Shown: piece after piece, positions 1 to 6,391 of the stretch
Position numbering within the stretch: the stretch's first letter is position 1
Layout of the letters: the number at the start of each line of letters is the position of its first letter
Source: Flavobacteriales bacterium
Lineage (GTDB): Bacteria; Bacteroidota; Bacteroidia; Flavobacteriales_D; Sanyastnellaceae
DNA length: 8,281 bases
Direction: 5' to 3'
Assembly (NCBI GenBank): GCA_947460525.1
Contig: CANHIV010000026.1
Coordinates: 1 to 8,281 of the forward strand
Made by a program: the position numbers and the translations under genes
Notes under the pieces: generated by a model
What the model was told of the DNA's origin: nothing
The model's input: only the letters and a program-made list of their open reading frames with translations
Databases searched by the model: none

Positions 1-171
1 ATGCCACATGGATAAAGGCCTTGCGTAAACGCTTCCAAAAGGAATGCTCTTGTAAATCACCATAGGCTCTTGGGTTTCACTGTGGTTGGCCAAAGTAATT
101 ACTTCGTAAATGCCGCCTTTGTAATGTTTCCAGCGAGATCCAGGCATGGGGTAGTGAAAGGGATAGTTCAT
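1..171 (-). CDS. DUF1653 domain protein, N-terminal 57 residues (cut by window edge)
   Basis: The reverse complement reads from an ATG at 171-169 for 57 codons without a stop and leaves the window at base 1. The peptide contains W-K-H-Y-K-G-G-I-Y-E-V-I, then H-S-E-T-Q-E-P-M-V-I-Y, then V-Y-A-R-P-L-S-M-W. This is the usual order in the small DUF1653 family (a K-G-x-Y-E-V strand, a conserved H-S-E-T, then an R-P-L-x-M-W segment). DUF1653 proteins are small, soluble and of unknown biochemical role, so I assign none. The ATG shares one base with the TAA stop of the preceding outer-membrane gene (TAATG), so the two are probably co-transcribed and translationally coupled. About one turn of the domain is likely missing beyond the edge. 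The family call is from pattern recognition only. Confidence 0.8.
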   Translation of the reverse strand, partial: MNYPFHYPMPGSRWKHYKGGIYEVITLANHSETQEPMVIYKSIPFGSVYARPLSMWH

Positions 172-1094
172 TAAAACGAAGGATTGATGGTGCTTGTAAA
201 TTTCTTCTTGGGCTCTTTGTTCTTGCCCACTCGAAATACATACCCTACTTGAACACCGCGCTCAAAGTAGTGAATGTTCTGTGATGCCCGGGCATTGCCA
301 TCATTGATGCCATTGCCCGCAGCATGTTTCTCCAATTGAATGTCAAACAAATAATTGATGCCATTTTGAAACCCATGTTGTACAAAAAAACAATCATTAA
401 AAACAAATCGAGCACCATAAACAGCACTGATTCCAATGCCACTAAAATGCAAGTTGTTCAAGTAACGTTGGCGCATAAAGGTGTAATCCGTCCAACAAAT
501 CACCGCTCCTGTTCCTATGCCTCCATACAAGTCAATGCGCGACTTTAACTTTGGCAATTGCAAAACGGTACCGCGCTTTTCCAATTGCACGCGGATATAA
601 TTCATCCCATTGCTGTGGTGAAAATCCATGAAGGAGCGCTTGTACAATAAGGTATCACCTGAATCGAATTGACCCACATAAGCACTGCCATCAGCAGGAT
701 CTGGGTTGTAATAGGTCAAGCTAGAAGGATCAATATTCCCTTCAATCTTCATGTTCTGCGTTTGTGTCAAACGGTACTTGTGGTGATCATACCCCAACGA
801 CAAAAACCAGTTGTTCTTTAACTCCGTGCCCATTCTAAAATTGAACTGAGGAACAGAAAATTGTTTTATTCTAAAATACTGCTCAATATCCGCTGGCATG
901 TCATTGGCCTTGGCATCCACCAATGTGAAATCATATCGATCACTCTTAAAATGAATATCAGACGGTGCGTAGAAATTGCGGTGATAACCCCAATAAATAT
1001 AGGACTCTCTGCCATTCTTAACCACCGGCTCCGTCGTTTGAGACATCGCATAAAACGGCATAAGATATAGGCAAAATAGAATAAGGTTTTTCAT
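171..1094 (-). CDS. Predicted outer-membrane beta-barrel protein, uncharacterised
   Basis: A 307-residue protein. Residues 1-18 form a Sec signal peptide: Lys at position 3, a hydrophobic core, and a likely cut after A-M-S before Gln19. The mature part has no hydrophobic helices. It is rich in alternating polar/aromatic stretches typical of outer-membrane strands (for example N-F-R-M-G-T-E-L, I-D-L-Y-G-G-I-G-T-G, V-Q-V-G-Y-V-F-R-V). A motif near residues 43-60 (A-P-S-D-I-H-F-K then Y-D-F-T-L) resembles one I associate with hypothetical Bacteroidota proteins, but I cannot name the family. The barrel seems to end near residue 290, followed by a Lys-rich tail ending in Phe. It is the first gene of a minus-strand pair with the DUF1653 gene and is divergent from yraN. 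Function unknown; a small porin or structural barrel is possible. Confidence 0.72.
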   Translation of the reverse strand: MKNLILFCLYLMPFYAMSQTTEPVVKNGRESYIYWGYHRNFYAPSDIHFKSDRYDFTLVDAKANDMPADIEQYFRIKQFSVPQFNFRMGTELKNNWFLSLGYDHHKYRLTQTQNMKIEGNIDPSSLTYYNPDPADGSAYVGQFDSGDTLLYKRSFMDFHHSNGMNYIRVQLEKRGTVLQLPKLKSRIDLYGGIGTGAVICWTDYTFMRQRYLNNLHFSGIGISAVYGARFVFNDCFFVQHGFQNGINYLFDIQLEKHAAGNGINDGNARASQNIHYFERGVQVGYVFRVGKNKEPKKKFTSTINPSF

Positions 1095-1104
1095 GGACCA
1101 ATTT

Positions 1105-1112
1105 TAGTTTCG
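1105..1112 (+). promoter_or_regulatory. Candidate -7 element for yraN
   Basis: TAGTTTCG matches the Bacteroidota -7 consensus TAnnTTTG at all but one position. It ends 18 bases before the yraN ATG, which would give a leader of roughly 16 bases. It lies in the 36-bp divergent spacer, so transcription in both directions must start from this short stretch or inside the neighbouring genes. No convincing -33 element is visible. Confidence 0.4.
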
Positions 1113-1114
1113 TG

Positions 1115-1122
1115 CAAATAAA
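1115..1122 (-). promoter_or_regulatory. Weak -7-like element for the outer-membrane gene
   Basis: On the minus strand these bases read TTTATTTG, one mismatch from the Bacteroidota -7 element TAnnTTTG, about 20 bases before the ATG at 1094. No clear -33 TTTG was found; the upstream side lies in yraN. It nearly abuts the plus-strand motif at 1105-1112. This is weak evidence in AT-rich DNA. Confidence 0.3.
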
Positions 1123-1130
1123 ATACACTT

Positions 1131-1511
1131 ATGCAAACACCCACTACAGAAATCGGAAAAAACGGCGAATATCAGGCCGCACAATTCCTAAAAGATAACG
1201 GATATCACATTCGCGAACAAAATTGGCGATTGGGCAAATATGAAATTGACCTCATCGTTGAAAAAGGAGACAACATTGTTTTTGTTGAAGTAAAAACCAG
1301 AAATGGCTTTGAGATTCCTGCCGATAAAATTGTTTTATCACAACAAAAGCTGCGCATTATGAAAAGCGCACATGCCTACATTGTCCGCTACAACATCATG
1401 AAAGAACCCCGATTTGACCTCATCACCATCTTTGGGGAGGGTCCACAAATGAGAATCTCACACATCGAATCTTACTTTTATCCCACGCTAATATCCGCTC
1501 GCTCGCTCTAG
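1131..1511 (+). CDS. yraN: YraN/UPF0102 family endonuclease-like protein
   Basis: A 126-residue soluble protein of the usual UPF0102 length (about 115-130). The family signature is present in order: G12-E13 with A16-A17 in helix 1, G24-Y25 and N31-W32-R33, then E38-I39-D40-L41-I42, and F51-V52-E53-V54-K55-T56-R57. The acidic pair Asp40 and Glu53 followed by Lys55 is the PD-(D/E)xK nuclease-like core. The fold is that of a Holliday-junction resolvase-type nuclease, but the biological role of the family is not firmly established. The gene is the first on the plus strand, divergent from the outer-membrane gene, and is followed 28 bases later by the pseudouridine synthase, which has its own promoter-like motif. 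The chosen ATG is the first one and leaves the N-terminal G-E motif at the normal distance. Confidence 0.93.
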   Translation: MQTPTTEIGKNGEYQAAQFLKDNGYHIREQNWRLGKYEIDLIVEKGDNIVFVEVKTRNGFEIPADKIVLSQQKLRIMKSAHAYIVRYNIMKEPRFDLITIFGEGPQMRISHIESYFYPTLISARSL

Positions 1512-1517
1512 ATTCAC

Positions 1518-1525
1518 TAATTTTG
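1518..1525 (+). promoter_or_regulatory. Candidate -7 promoter element for the pseudouridine synthase
   Basis: TAATTTTG is an exact match to the Bacteroidota -7 consensus TAnnTTTG, lying 14 bases before the ATG at 1540. It sits in the 28-bp spacer after yraN, so the synthase can probably be transcribed independently. I see no good TTTG at the -33 position; that region is the GC-rich end of yraN. Confidence 0.5.
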
Positions 1526-1539
1526 CCAAAAACAACGAT

Positions 1540-2778
1540 ATGGCAAAGTTTCAAAAACGTGATTCAGATAAAGGTGGAGAGAGAAAAGGGGGTCGTCCAA
1601 CAGTAAGTAAAGGAAGATCCAGAGGTGGAGACAAAGAAGAGCGTGGTGGAAAATCCACCAGTGGTCTTCGTGTAGGAAAATCTCGCCCTGAAAAATCGGA
1701 ATCGCGCGATCAAAAATCTGCGCCCAAAAGAGAATTTAAACCCAGAACAGAAGGTGGGGCTCGTGGTCCAAGAAAGGAAGGTTTCAAACCCAGAACAGAA
1801 GGCGGAAGCACGCGCACAGAAAGAAAAGAAGGTTTCAAACCTCGTGGTGAAAGATCGGGTGAAAGAACAGAAGGCTTCACACCAAGAGGAGACAAGCCTT
1901 TTGGCAAAAAACCCTTTTCTAAAGGACCTGGAGTGGGACCTAGAAAAAAGAAATGGGACAAAGAAGAAGTGGATCAAAAACCGCGATTTAGAAAAAGTTC
2001 CAAAGATTTAGATACAGATTTCACACCTAAAAAAGCCTTTATTTCTAGAACAGAAAGAGATGGTTTGGTGCGCATCAACAAATATTTGTCTCAAGCAGGA
2101 ATTGCCTCTCGCAGAGATGCAGACGAGCTTATTGCGCTGGGATTGATTTCAGTTAACGGAAAAGTGATTACCGAACTGGGTGAGAAGATTGATCCACAAA
2201 AAGACGTGGTGAAATACGATGATCGCGTGATTCGTCCAGAGCAATTCCGTTATGTCCTTCTCAACAAACCCAAAGGTTTCTTGACCAGTGACGAAGATGA
2301 GAAGGGTAGAGAAACCGTAATGAGCTTGGTTCATTCTGCTTGCTCTGAAAGAATCTATCCTGTTGGAAGAATGGACAAAGAAGCCACTGGTCTTTTGTTG
2401 TTCACCAACGATGGGGACATGGCCAAGCGTTTGACAACGCCTAAAAATGAATTTGCCCAGTTGTACCATGTCGAGCTTTCTGAGAAAATCTCTCAAGCCG
2501 ATATGAAACAAATGTTGGAAGGCGTGAAGTTGGAAGATGGCTTTGTGAAAGTAGAGCAGGTGGCATATGTAGAAGGCAGTGAAGACAAAAAGCAAGTGGG
2601 CCTTCGCATTCACAGCAGCAAGAACAAGATCGTACGCCGCATGTTTGAAACCATGGGTTACCGCGTCAAGAAATTGGACCGTGTGATGTACGCAGGTTTG
2701 ACCAAGAAAGACTTGCCAAGAGGACGCTACAGACACCTTAACTCAACAGAGATTGGATTTTTAAAGATGATTCGTTAA
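1540..2778 (+). CDS. rluB: rRNA pseudouridine synthase, RsuA/RluB family, with long basic N-terminal tail
   Basis: Converts a uridine in ribosomal RNA to pseudouridine, probably in 23S rRNA if RluB-like. The 412 residues fall into three parts. Residues 1 to about 165 are a disordered Lys/Arg/Gly/Glu-rich tail with four F-(K/T)-P-R repeats. Residues about 177-235 form an S4 RNA-binding domain (R-I-N-K-Y-L-S-Q-A-G-I-A-S-R-R, later V-N-G-K). Residues about 236-400 are the catalytic domain, with G-R-M-D-K-E-A-T-G-L-L-L-F-T-N-D-G carrying the catalytic aspartate (Asp279), and N-K-I-V-R-R-M-F near the end. Without the tail the enzyme has the usual size of about 245 residues. Long basic tails occur in Bacteroidota members of this family. 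The next gene starts 3 bases after the stop, implying co-transcription. The symbol follows the nearest well-known homologue; the exact target base cannot be read from sequence. Confidence 0.9.
   Translation: MAKFQKRDSDKGGERKGGRPTVSKGRSRGGDKEERGGKSTSGLRVGKSRPEKSESRDQKSAPKREFKPRTEGGARGPRKEGFKPRTEGGSTRTERKEGFKPRGERSGERTEGFTPRGDKPFGKKPFSKGPGVGPRKKKWDKEEVDQKPRFRKSSKDLDTDFTPKKAFISRTERDGLVRINKYLSQAGIASRRDADELIALGLISVNGKVITELGEKIDPQKDVVKYDDRVIRPEQFRYVLLNKPKGFLTSDEDEKGRETVMSLVHSACSERIYPVGRMDKEATGLLLFTNDGDMAKRLTTPKNEFAQLYHVELSEKISQADMKQMLEGVKLEDGFVKVEQVAYVEGSEDKKQVGLRIHSSKNKIVRRMFETMGYRVKKLDRVMYAGLTKKDLPRGRYRHLNSTEIGFLKMIR
1735..1890 (+). repeat. Degenerate F-(K/T)-P-R coding repeats in the synthase tail
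   Basis: Four units begin with F-K-P-R or F-T-P-R, at residues 66, 82, 99 and 113 (bases 1735, 1783, 1834, 1876), spaced 14-17 codons. The first two share 8 identical residues (F-K-P-R-T-E-G-G) and nearly identical DNA with only third-base changes. The pattern suggests internal duplication followed by drift. The tract is part of a low-complexity, positively charged and probably unstructured region suited to RNA contact. Confidence 0.8.
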
Positions 2779-2781
2779 TCG

Positions 2782-3465
2782 ATGACTTTTTTATTGACGC
2801 CAACATTGCGACCTGAAGAAAACCTCCTCCAAGATTGGATGGTGCTTCTTTTCGTTTTGTCGTTGTCTTTTATAGCCTATTTCAACACGGTTTACCCAAC
2901 CAAAATTCGGAATATTTTTAAAGCTTTTAGAAGCGATATTTTCATGCGCCAATTGATGCGTGAAGAAAATATTCTGCCTAGAACCCACGTATACCTTACG
3001 TTTCAGCATGCTGCTGTTCTAGGTCTGTTTGTGGATTTGGCCTATCAAGTGTATTTTCCTCAACCCTTTGCTTCGTGGTTGTTCTTCTTGATTTGCTTTG
3101 GTGGTATTTTGGTAATGTACGGCATTAAGTGGCTGGCCATCTATGCCGTTAAATGGCTAGCGGATGGCGACTTCACCCTAACGGAATACCGTTACAGAAC
3201 CTTTGCCCTCAATCGCTTACTGGCCATATCTGCCCTACCCTTTGTGGTATTGCTGTCCATTACTGACCGCGGATGGGCCCCTTGGTTCATTGGAGCATTG
3301 GGTATATTGATGACCTTGCTCATCATTTGGCGAATTCTGAAAGGCGCTTGGACGGCTTTTACGAATAACGTTCCATTGTTCTATATCTTTTTTTACATTT
3401 GCACTCTTGAAATTTTACCTGTGTGGATGGGAATCGTTTGGATCACCAAAATCGCACAAGCTTAA
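2782..3465 (+). CDS. DUF4271 domain integral membrane protein
   Basis: A 227-residue inner-membrane protein. About six hydrophobic segments can be seen, near residues 18-36, 71-91, 97-121, 143-161, 166-186 and 198-220. A charged stretch between the first two (about 40-67, with R-N-I-F-K-A-F-R and F-M-R-Q-L-M-R-E-E-N) probably faces the cytoplasm. The C-terminal segment F-Y-I-F-F-Y-I-C-T-L-E-I-L-P is characteristic of DUF4271 proteins as I know them from Bacteroidota, which are commonly found just upstream of hemD, as here. The biochemical function is unknown. The start codon lies 3 bases after the synthase stop and hemD begins 21 bases after its end, so it is probably in an operon with one or both. 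A role linked to tetrapyrroles is only suggested by the neighbour. Confidence 0.85.
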   Translation: MTFLLTPTLRPEENLLQDWMVLLFVLSLSFIAYFNTVYPTKIRNIFKAFRSDIFMRQLMREENILPRTHVYLTFQHAAVLGLFVDLAYQVYFPQPFASWLFFLICFGGILVMYGIKWLAIYAVKWLADGDFTLTEYRYRTFALNRLLAISALPFVVLLSITDRGWAPWFIGALGILMTLLIIWRILKGAWTAFTNNVPLFYIFFYICTLEILPVWMGIVWITKIAQA

Positions 3466-3486
3466 TTTTTCATATTGTTTTTGAAA

Positions 3487-4233
3487 ATGGCAGAGAAAGT
3501 AAAATCAATTCTGATTACGCAGCAAGATCCAGGGAATGAAAAAAATCCCTACTATGAGCTTGCCAAAAAGTACAAAATCAAAATTGATTACCGTCCTTTT
3601 ATTCACGTTGAAGGAATTGCTGCCATTGACTTTCGCCAACAACGTATTGATATCCTGGAGCACCCTGGCGTGATATTCACAAGCCGCAATGCTGTGGACC
3701 ATTATTTCAGAATGGCCAAGGAAATGCGCATCACCATTCCCAATGAAATGAAGTACTTCTGTATGTCTGAGGCCATCGCCTTTTACCTACAGAAATACAT
3801 CCTTTTCAGAAAGCGCAAGATTTTCTACGGAACAGGAACGCTACAAGCCTTACTGGAAATTATTCAGAAACACAAAAGTGACAAGCTTCTCCTTCCTTGC
3901 TCTGACCTTCTGAATCAAAACATCCCCAACACTTTGGAAAAAGAAGGATTTTCTTATTCCAGAGCAACGATGTTCAAAACCGTTTGCAGTGATTTAAGTG
4001 ACCTGGCTGACGTGAAATACGACATGCTCGTGTTCTTCTCTCCGTCAGATATCGAATCACTTTTTAAAAACTTCCCCAAGTTCAAACAAAACAGTACACG
4101 CATCGCTGTATTTGGCAAGACCACTGCCGATGCTGCTACTGAAGCCAAGTTGAAAATCAACATCATGGCGCCCAATCCCAAGTCGCCCAGTATGAGCGCT
4201 GCGATTGAACAATACATCATCGAGAACAAATAA
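3487..4233 (+). CDS. hemD: Uroporphyrinogen-III synthase
   Basis: Closes hydroxymethylbilane with inversion of ring D to give uroporphyrinogen III, the branch point to heme, siroheme and cobalamin; the enzyme is cytosolic. The 248-residue protein has the normal length and two alternating alpha/beta lobes. Family segments are P-F-I-H-V-E-G (37-43), V-I-F-T-S-R-N-A-V-D-H-Y-F (62-74), F-C-M-S-E-A-I-A (91-98), D-M-L-V-F-F-S-P-S (179-187) and A-V-F-G-K-T-T-A-D-A-A (207-217). HemD diverges strongly between phyla; this looks like the Bacteroidota form. I chose the ATG at 3487. An in-frame TTG at 3475 would add only four residues and has no support. No other heme genes are in the window, so the pathway genes are scattered in this genome. 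Confidence 0.88.
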   Translation: MAEKVKSILITQQDPGNEKNPYYELAKKYKIKIDYRPFIHVEGIAAIDFRQQRIDILEHPGVIFTSRNAVDHYFRMAKEMRITIPNEMKYFCMSEAIAFYLQKYILFRKRKIFYGTGTLQALLEIIQKHKSDKLLLPCSDLLNQNIPNTLEKEGFSYSRATMFKTVCSDLSDLADVKYDMLVFFSPSDIESLFKNFPKFKQNSTRIAVFGKTTADAATEAKLKINIMAPNPKSPSMSAAIEQYIIENK

Positions 4234-4235
4234 AA

Positions 4236-4252
4236 TATAGGATATTCCTATA
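4236..4252 (+). repeat. Perfect 7-bp inverted repeat after hemD
   Basis: TATAGGA, three loop bases, then TCCTATA. It begins 3 bases after the hemD stop and is followed by AT-rich sequence (ATTTAT) rather than a clean T-tract. It could be a weak terminator or mRNA 3'-end stabiliser for the hemD transcript. The stem is mostly A-T, so thermodynamic stability is low. Confidence 0.5.
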
Positions 4253-4258
4253 ATTTAT

Positions 4259-4272
4259 GCGGTATTCACCGC
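4259..4272 (+). terminator. Possible terminator hairpin between hemD and dprA
   Basis: GCGGT, loop ATTC, then ACCGC: a 5-bp GC-rich stem followed by C and four T (4274-4277), then CC and another T. The stem is short and the T-run interrupted, so this would be a modest intrinsic terminator. Its position between two genes with no other obvious signal supports the role. Confidence 0.45.
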
Positions 4273-4281
4273 CTTTTCCTC

Positions 4282-4295
4282 TCGCATTTTTGCGA
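4282..4295 (+). promoter_or_regulatory. Hairpin and -7-like motif abutting the dprA start
   Basis: TCGCA, loop TTTT, then TGCGA forms a perfect 5-bp stem ending one base before the dprA ATG (4297). The same bases contain CATTTTTG (4285-4292), one mismatch from the Bacteroidota -7 element TAnnTTTG. If it is a promoter, RNA would start about 2 bases before the ATG and the hairpin would not be in that transcript. If dprA is read from upstream, the hairpin would sit in the ribosome entry site. Confidence 0.35.
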
Positions 4296-4296
4296 A

Positions 4297-5388
4297 ATGG
4301 ATGATTTACTTTTAAGACAACAAGTTGCACTTTCTTTAATTCCCGGTCTGGGTCCAAAAAGAACCCGTGAATTGATCTCGCTTTTCCAAGACCCCATGGA
4401 GGTGTTCCGAGCGCCCATTCAGGACTTTCAATCACTGAGCTTCTTCAACAAGTCCATCTACCAAGCCTTGCATGGCGCGGAGATTATGGCGCAGGCGGAC
4501 AAGGTCATCCAAGACTGTCAACGTCTTCATATTGAAATTACTTTCATACAAGATGCCCAATATCCCCATCGACTAAGGAACTGCGAGGATGCGCCCATTG
4601 TGTTGTACACCCAAGGAAAACCGCTTCAGTTTTCGCCCTTTGTTTTTTCCATTGTCGGCTCGCGTTTCACCACGCCGTATGGGGTGCAATTTGTTAAGGA
4701 TTTTCTGCAAGCCATACAATCCCATCCCGTCACCATTGTCTCTGGATTGGCCTACGGTATTGATGAAACCGCCCACCAAACCTGCAATGAATTGGGCATC
4801 AACAACGTTGCCTGCTTGGCGCACGGTCTGCACACCATCTATCCTGCACTGCACCGGGGAATGGCCAATGACATCAAGAAAAATGGTGGATTGATTTCGG
4901 AATATTGCCCAGGCATCTTTGCAGACAAAGAACGATTTCCGATGCGCAACAGACTCATTGCGGGGCTGGCGGATGCAACGCTTGTTATTGAGTCCATGCG
5001 CAATGGCGGCAGCATGATCACCGCACAATTTGCCCAAGCCTACAACCGCGACATTTTTGCATTGCCCGGAAAAATATCCGACTCAAAAAGTGAAGGATGC
5101 AATTACCTCATTCAACAAAACATTGCCGCGTTGATCTCCGACATCCCCGATCTACTCAAAGAATTGGGCATCAAACAACAACTCGAAATTGAATTTGAAC
5201 CCCCACAATTGTCAGAAAACGGAGACAACATTGTGCGCACACTCCGCCAATACCGGGAGTTGCACGTAGATGAGCTACAAATCCTGTGCGGACTTTCCTC
5301 CTCCCATTTTGCCGCAGCTTTGTTTGAATTGGAAATTTCTGGAATCATTCAAAAACTTCCGGGAAATCGCGTGTCTTGCACGCACTAA
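4297..5388 (+). CDS. dprA: DNA-processing protein DprA
   Basis: Binds incoming single-stranded DNA during transformation and loads RecA on it; cytosolic. The 363-residue protein has the standard length. Residues 1-70 include a helix-hairpin-helix-like segment (L-I-P-G-L-G-P-K-R-T-R-E-L). The Rossmann-type DprA core spans about 75-290 with I-V-G-S-R (119-123), V-S-G-L-A-Y-G-I-D (148-156), M-R-N-R-L-I-A-G (216-223), E-S-M-R-N-G-G-S and L-P-G-K (256-259). A C-terminal winged-helix-like domain (about 305-360) follows, ending in G-I-I-Q-K-L-P-G-N-R-V. All the usual core motifs are intact. A 63-bp gap with hairpins separates it from hemD. The next gene follows 19 bases later but has its own promoter motif inside the dprA end. 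DprA is widespread also in species not known to be competent, so natural transformation is not proven. Confidence 0.95.
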   Translation: MDDLLLRQQVALSLIPGLGPKRTRELISLFQDPMEVFRAPIQDFQSLSFFNKSIYQALHGAEIMAQADKVIQDCQRLHIEITFIQDAQYPHRLRNCEDAPIVLYTQGKPLQFSPFVFSIVGSRFTTPYGVQFVKDFLQAIQSHPVTIVSGLAYGIDETAHQTCNELGINNVACLAHGLHTIYPALHRGMANDIKKNGGLISEYCPGIFADKERFPMRNRLIAGLADATLVIESMRNGGSMITAQFAQAYNRDIFALPGKISDSKSEGCNYLIQQNIAALISDIPDLLKELGIKQQLEIEFEPPQLSENGDNIVRTLRQYRELHVDELQILCGLSSSHFAAALFELEISGIIQKLPGNRVSCTH

Positions 5389-5403
5389 GTCTGATTACAT
5401 TTG
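5375..5403 (+). promoter_or_regulatory. Promoter for the polyprenyl synthase operon, inside the end of dprA
   Basis: An exact -7 element TACATTTG (5396-5403) is preceded, 17 bases upstream, by CTTG (5375-5378), fitting the Bacteroidota pattern TTG-N17-23-TAnnTTTG. The -33 part lies in the last codons of dprA. The -7 element ends only 4 bases before the ATG at 5408, so the predicted mRNA would be nearly leaderless. Confidence 0.55.
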
Positions 5404-5407
5404 TGCC

Positions 5408-6391
5408 ATGAGTACTGCTATCACGCTTCAACATATTCAAGCGCCCATTGCGCAAGAGATGCGTGATTTCGAAACTTTCTTTGCCAACAGCTTAAAAAGT
5501 GATCACAACCTCTTGGATCGCATCTCCCATTACATCATCAAGAGAAAAGGGAAACAAATGCGACCCATGTTGGTCTTTCTTTCGGCAAAACTTTTCAGTG
5601 AACCCACGGAGAAAACCTTTGTTGCCGCTTCTCTCATAGAACTGCTGCATACCGCTAGTTTGGTGCATGACGACGTTGTAGACGAAGCCATGACCCGTCG
5701 TGGTTTCTTTTCTGTAAACGCGCTTTGGAAAAATAAAATTGCCGTCCTTTTTGGTGATTATCTGCTCTCCAAAGGTTTGCTCATCAGCTGTCAACACAAC
5801 ACCTTTGACCTGCTCAAAATTGTGGCAACGGCCGTTCAACAAATGAGTGAAGGCGAATTGCTGCAACAAGAAAAATCCAGGAAGATGAATGTGGATGAAT
5901 CGGTGTATTACCAAATCATCCAACAAAAAACAGCTTCTCTCATTGCCGCCTGTTGTCAAATGGGAGGCGCGGCTTCCAACGTATCAGAAGACATTCAAAA
6001 ACAATTGTACGACATGGGAGTGGCCATTGGTATCGCCTTTCAAATCAAAGATGATCTATTGGATCTCGGCTTTGGAGGAGATATCGGAAAGCCCGTTGGT
6101 GCTGACATTCAAGAAAACAAACTCACATTGCCACTGTTGCATGTTTTAAAAAATGGCAACGCGCAACAAGTGAAATTTGTGAAGTCACTTTTAAAGAAAA
6201 AAAATCTTGTTACCGCTGACCTCACGGCCATTCAAAACATCCTGATGGAAACGGGTTCCATCGCCTATGCGCAAAAAGCGATGTTGGATTTTGCCCAACA
6301 AGCCAAAGATATTTTAGCGCAATTCCCTCAAAACGATGTAAACATTGCCTTACAACGCTTGGTAGACTTTACGATTCAAAGAAACAAATAA
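5408..6391 (+). CDS. ispB: Long-chain all-trans polyprenyl diphosphate synthase
   Basis: Condenses isopentenyl diphosphate onto an allylic primer to make the side-chain precursor of isoprenoid quinones (menaquinone in most Bacteroidota). The 327-residue protein matches the family length. It shows G48-K-Q-M-R-P53 for substrate binding, the first Asp-rich motif D88-D-V-V-D92 followed by R-R-G, Q172-Q-K-T-A, and the second Asp-rich motif D215-D-L-L-D219 followed by G-K-P. Ala83 and Ser84, five and four residues before the first motif, are small; bulky aromatics there limit chain length, so a long-chain product is likely. I start at ATG 5408. The frame stays open back to an ATG at 5270, but that would overlap dprA by over 100 bases and add residues unlike the family. 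The stop overlaps the next start by one base (TAATG). The symbol is by homology; chain length is inferred. Confidence 0.92.
   Translation: MSTAITLQHIQAPIAQEMRDFETFFANSLKSDHNLLDRISHYIIKRKGKQMRPMLVFLSAKLFSEPTEKTFVAASLIELLHTASLVHDDVVDEAMTRRGFFSVNALWKNKIAVLFGDYLLSKGLLISCQHNTFDLLKIVATAVQQMSEGELLQQEKSRKMNVDESVYYQIIQQKTASLIAACCQMGGAASNVSEDIQKQLYDMGVAIGIAFQIKDDLLDLGFGGDIGKPVGADIQENKLTLPLLHVLKNGNAQQVKFVKSLLKKKNLVTADLTAIQNILMETGSIAYAQKAMLDFAQQAKDILAQFPQNDVNIALQRLVDFTIQRNK

Noticed and set aside
1564..1977. A 137-residue minus-strand open frame rich in Phe and Ser
   Set aside because: It is the complement of the low-complexity tail of the pseudouridine synthase; composition follows from the Lys/Arg/Glu codons on the other strand, and no family is recognisable.
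2149..2736. A 195-residue minus-strand open frame
   Set aside because: It lies opposite the catalytic domain of the pseudouridine synthase, which has intact motifs on the plus strand, and it shows no domain or signal of its own.
3475..3486. A TTG start adding four residues to HemD
   Set aside because: The ATG at 3487 gives the expected N-terminus and nothing favours the TTG.
4573..5037. A 154-residue minus-strand open frame
   Set aside because: It is opposite the conserved DprA core and has no recognisable features.
5270..5407. An N-terminal extension of the polyprenyl synthase by 46 codons
   Set aside because: It would overlap dprA by 119 bases and encode residues unlike the family; a promoter-like motif directly before ATG 5408 supports the shorter form.
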